Below are positions 3,494 through 5,818 of a stretch of DNA of 5,818 bases, in pieces. The stretch's first letter is position 1. Every line of letters begins with the position of its first letter. The DNA is taken from positions 1 through 5,818 of the forward strand of contig LKNC01000184.1 in NCBI GenBank assembly GCA_001564255.1. The letters run 5' to 3'. This DNA comes from Natrialbaceae archaeon Tc-Br11_E2g1. Lineage in GTDB: Archaea; Halobacteriota; Halobacteria; Halobacteriales; Natrialbaceae. The translations under genes and the position numbers were made by a program. The notes beneath the pieces are model-generated. The model saw nothing but the letters and a program-made list of their open reading frames with translations. It was not told the DNA's origin and searched no databases.

Positions 3494-5266
3494 ATGAGTG
3501 ATGCAGGCGACGCGAACGTTCCGGAACCACCGGATCCGCCGGAACGTGAGCGTGGCGACGTCCAGGTGCTCGGGACGGCACACGTCTCACAGGCGAGCGT
3601 CGACGAGGTCAACGAGACCATAGACCGCGAGCGCCCGGACGTCGTCGCCGTCGAACTCGACGAGGGACGGTACCGTCAGATGCAAGGCGGGACCCCCGAC
3701 GACATCGAGGCGAGCGATCTGTTGAGCGGCAACACGGTCTTTCAGTTTCTGGCCTACTGGATGCTTTCGTACGTCCAGTCCCGGCTCGGCGATCGCTTCG
3801 ACGTCGACCCCGGCGCGGACATGAAAGCGGGGATCGCCGCCGCCGAACGTAACGGTTCCGGGGTGGCGCTGGTCGACCGGGACATCCAGGTGACGATCCA
3901 GCGGTTTTGGACGCGGCTCTCCGTCGCCGAGAAACTGAAGATGGTCGGCGGGCTCGCGTTCGGCATCACCGACCCGCGAACCGTCGGTCTCTCCTTCGGT
4001 GCCGGACTCGGAATCCTCCTCGGACTCGTCTTCGCGGCTTTTCTCGCCCCGATCGTCGGACTCGGTGATACACTCGCACTCGGGGTTACCGATCCCACGA
4101 CCTTACAGTACGCCGGGGCCGCCGGGATCGGAACGCTCGGGGGTCTCCTGATCGGATTACTCGTTGTCCCCCCACTCGAGGACGCGAAAGCCTACGCGGG
4201 CGGACTCGTGGGTGGCTTTTCGATCCGCCTCATGCTCGGCGTCGGCATCGGGCTCCTCGGCGCCATCGCCCTCGTCGCCACCGGGTCCTTCCTCGGCCCG
4301 CTCAGTGCGGACGCCTTCGAGAGCGCTGGGACCCTGACGATCCGCGGGACCGTCGGCGTCGTCGCCGGCCTCGGGCTCGGTGTCCTCGTCGGCGGTGCTA
4401 TCGGAACCGTTCTCGGCGCGGCAACCGCGGACGTCGAGGACGTAGACGAGATCGACCTCGAGGACCTGACCGACGGCGACGTCGTCTCGGCGATGATGGA
4501 GGAGTTCCGTCGCTTTAGCCCCCGCGGGGCCAATGCCTTGATCGACGAACGGGACGCCTACATCGCACACAACCTCCACGCACTGCGCCAGCAGGGGTAC
4601 GACGTGATCGCCGTCGTCGGTGCCGGCCACAAGGCGGGCATCGAGAACTACCTCGAGAACCCCGACTCGTTGCCGCCGATGGCGTCGATCTCGAGGACGG
4701 CCACGTCACGTCGGTTCTCGCCGCTGAAGATCGTGAGCTACCTGGTTATGATCGCCTTTCTCGGCTTTTTCTTCCTCTTGCTCATGGCCGGCGTCCGGGA
4801 CACGTTCCTGTTGCAGGTCTTTCTCGCGTGGTTTCTGTTCAACGGCGTGTTCGCCTTTACGCTCGCTCGACTGGCGGGCGCTCGCTGGACCAGCGCGGGC
4901 GTCGGCGGTGCCGTCGCCTGGCTGACCAGTATCAACCCGCTGCTCGCCCCCGGCTGGTTCGCCGGCTACGTCGAGCTCCGCCATCGCCCGGTCAACGTCG
5001 GCGACATCGGGACGCTAAACGAGATCTTGGACGATACCGAACGCCCGATCGGGGAGGCCCTAGAGGAGATGTTCGACGTTCCCCTCTTCCGACTTATTAT
5101 GATCGTCGCGTTGACGAACGTCGGCAGCATGATCGCGACCTTCCTGTTCCCGGTCGCCGTCCTGCCGTGGCTCGCCCCCGAGATTGGCGGCGTCGACGCC
5201 CTGATGGGTGAACTGCTCCAGGGTGCACGGAACACACTCGAGGTCATCCGGGGTGTGTTCCCGTGA
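3494..5266 (+). CDS. TraB/PrgY/GumN-family membrane protein
   Basis: The product has 590 residues. The first half-domain has GTAHVS (27-32) and PDVVAVELDEGR (48-59). The conserved VDRDIQVTIQRFW segment (127-139) follows. The second half-domain (about 335-390) contains ERDAYIAHNL (352-361) and VVGAGHKAGI (374-383). The two GxxH motifs (His30, His379) with Glu54 are the residues shared with TIKI-type metalloproteases, so a proteolytic role is possible but unproven for archaeal members. Between the halves, residues about 164-312 hold roughly four glycine-rich hydrophobic helices, followed by an acidic linker. The C-terminal third has about four more helices (411-433, 437-460, 468-490, 540-565) and the archaeal TraB signature NPLLAPGWFAGYVELRHRPV (481-500). 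ATG 3494 is chosen over an upstream in-frame ATG at 3305 because homology begins soon after it and the extra 63 residues would overlap the divergent thioesterase start. It heads an operon with the M50 gene. Confidence 0.92.
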   Translation: MSDAGDANVPEPPDPPERERGDVQVLGTAHVSQASVDEVNETIDRERPDVVAVELDEGRYRQMQGGTPDDIEASDLLSGNTVFQFLAYWMLSYVQSRLGDRFDVDPGADMKAGIAAAERNGSGVALVDRDIQVTIQRFWTRLSVAEKLKMVGGLAFGITDPRTVGLSFGAGLGILLGLVFAAFLAPIVGLGDTLALGVTDPTTLQYAGAAGIGTLGGLLIGLLVVPPLEDAKAYAGGLVGGFSIRLMLGVGIGLLGAIALVATGSFLGPLSADAFESAGTLTIRGTVGVVAGLGLGVLVGGAIGTVLGAATADVEDVDEIDLEDLTDGDVVSAMMEEFRRFSPRGANALIDERDAYIAHNLHALRQQGYDVIAVVGAGHKAGIENYLENPDSLPPMASISRTATSRRFSPLKIVSYLVMIAFLGFFFLLLMAGVRDTFLLQVFLAWFLFNGVFAFTLARLAGARWTSAGVGGAVAWLTSINPLLAPGWFAGYVELRHRPVNVGDIGTLNEILDDTERPIGEALEEMFDVPLFRLIMIVALTNVGSMIATFLFPVAVLPWLAPEIGGVDALMGELLQGARNTLEVIRGVFP

Positions 5267-5818
5267 GCCGCTCTCGGACCGACGCCGCCGGCTACGGCGG
5301 TGAGTCGAAACTGTCGTTCAGTGATACCGAACTGCGCGACCTGGCGGTGGCCTGGATCGTGCTGAGCGTCGCCTTCGCGCTTTTCATGAACGCGCCGGCC
5401 TGGGGGCTCTTTTCGCTCTCCGATTTTCTCGTGATGACCGTCCTGAGTTCGTTCACCGTCGGCGTCGCTTTCCTCTTGCACGAACTCGCCCACAAGGTCG
5501 TCGCCATCGAGTTCGGTCAGACCGCGGAGTTCCGGGCCGACTACGGCATGCTCTTTATGGCGATCATGAGCGCCCTGATCGGCTTCCTCTTTGCCGCGCC
5601 GGGTGCCGTCTACCACCGCGGGCGGATCACCGTCGAGCAAAACGGCATCATCGCCCTGGCGGGGCCGGTGACGAACCTCGGACTCGCCCTCGTCTTCTTT
5701 CCACTCATGTTCTTGCCGAGCGTGCTCGGAACGATCGGTCACCTCGGAGTCGTTATCAATCTCTTTCTGGCGACGTTCAACATGCTCCCCTTTGGTCCAC
5801 TCGACGGCAAATCAGTCA
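5263..5818 (+). CDS. site-2-protease-like membrane zinc metalloprotease (peptidase M50), 3' end outside the window
   Basis: From GTG 5263, 185 residues are visible before the sequence ends. The zinc motif HELAH (73-77) lies in a hydrophobic helix. The second M50 signature is NMLPFGPLDG (173-182), with Asp181 as the third zinc ligand, right at the window edge. Further hydrophobic segments are at about 27-48, 55-78, 93-112, 126-150 and 157-175. These proteins cleave other membrane proteins within the bilayer, often releasing regulators, and the substrate is not identifiable here. ITVEQNGIIALAGPVTN (about 124-140) is the conserved loop-helix before the second half of the core. The start overlaps the TraB stop (GTGA), and GGGGTG 8 nt upstream can act as a ribosome binding site, so the two genes are very likely co-transcribed and translationally coupled. 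No inserted PDZ or CBS domain is seen so far. Confidence 0.92.
   Translation, partial: MSRSRTDAAGYGGESKLSFSDTELRDLAVAWIVLSVAFALFMNAPAWGLFSLSDFLVMTVLSSFTVGVAFLLHELAHKVVAIEFGQTAEFRADYGMLFMAIMSALIGFLFAAPGAVYHRGRITVEQNGIIALAGPVTNLGLALVFFPLMFLPSVLGTIGHLGVVINLFLATFNMLPFGPLDGKSV

Noticed and set aside
4157..4630. Minus-strand open frame inside the TraB gene
   Set aside because: It is a shadow of the glycine/alanine-rich membrane segment and has no start signal.
4966..5742. Minus-strand 258-residue open frame over the TraB/M50 junction
   Set aside because: It is opposite two genes with clear motifs. Its composition is His/Arg/Glu-rich and reflects GC-rich antisense sequence.
1..5818. CRISPR array, insertion sequence, or integrase gene
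   Set aside because: No regularly spaced repeats, terminal repeats with a transposase, or recombinase signature are seen. The only mobile-element traces are the tRNA-end copies.

Overview
The window reads as chromosomal DNA of a halophilic archaeon (class Halobacteria). The core genes are GC-rich with strong G/C third positions, their proteins are very acidic, and CTCGAG-type codon pairs recur. One gene carries an archaeal Tat-lipoprotein signal, and TraB-family and M50-family membrane proteins of archaeal type are present. The order cannot be fixed from this sequence alone.

Left part (1-1400) is accessory. A tRNA-Thr(UGU) gene (49-122) is followed by two further tRNA 3'-end fragments. One is a direct, nearly exact copy of its own T-loop-to-end segment (212-234). 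The other is an inverted fragment (143-167) whose acceptor sequence fits a different tRNA. This pattern suggests a tRNA 3' end that integrative elements have used repeatedly and left scars in. After a short coding-like scrap and an AT-rich promoter region comes a 312-residue Tat-dependent lipoprotein gene (449-1387). Its base composition is less GC-rich than its neighbours. An 8-codon upstream reading frame holds the only good ribosome binding site, and its stop overlaps the lipoprotein start.

Middle part (1400-3400) is ordinary housekeeping or regulatory content. It holds a two-CBS-domain protein (minus strand), a divergent HAD-IIA (NagD-like) phosphatase (plus strand), and a convergent hotdog acyl-CoA thioesterase (minus strand). 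A 13-bp imperfect inverted repeat lies between the divergent CBS and HAD genes. An 11-bp hairpin lies just past the CBS stop.

Right part (3400-5818) holds a two-gene membrane operon on the plus strand. The first gene encodes a TraB/PrgY/GumN-family protein of 590 residues. Its two GxxH motifs are separated by an inserted block of about four glycine-rich membrane helices. The second, overlapping by 4 nt, encodes a site-2-protease-like (M50) membrane metalloprotease and runs off the window edge. Together they could form a membrane proteolysis unit, because the TraB fold is related to the TIKI metalloproteases. That is an inference from family and context. A perfect palindrome followed by six T residues sits in the divergent promoter region ahead of this operon.

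I did not see a CRISPR array, a transposase, an integrase gene, an rRNA or a replication origin.
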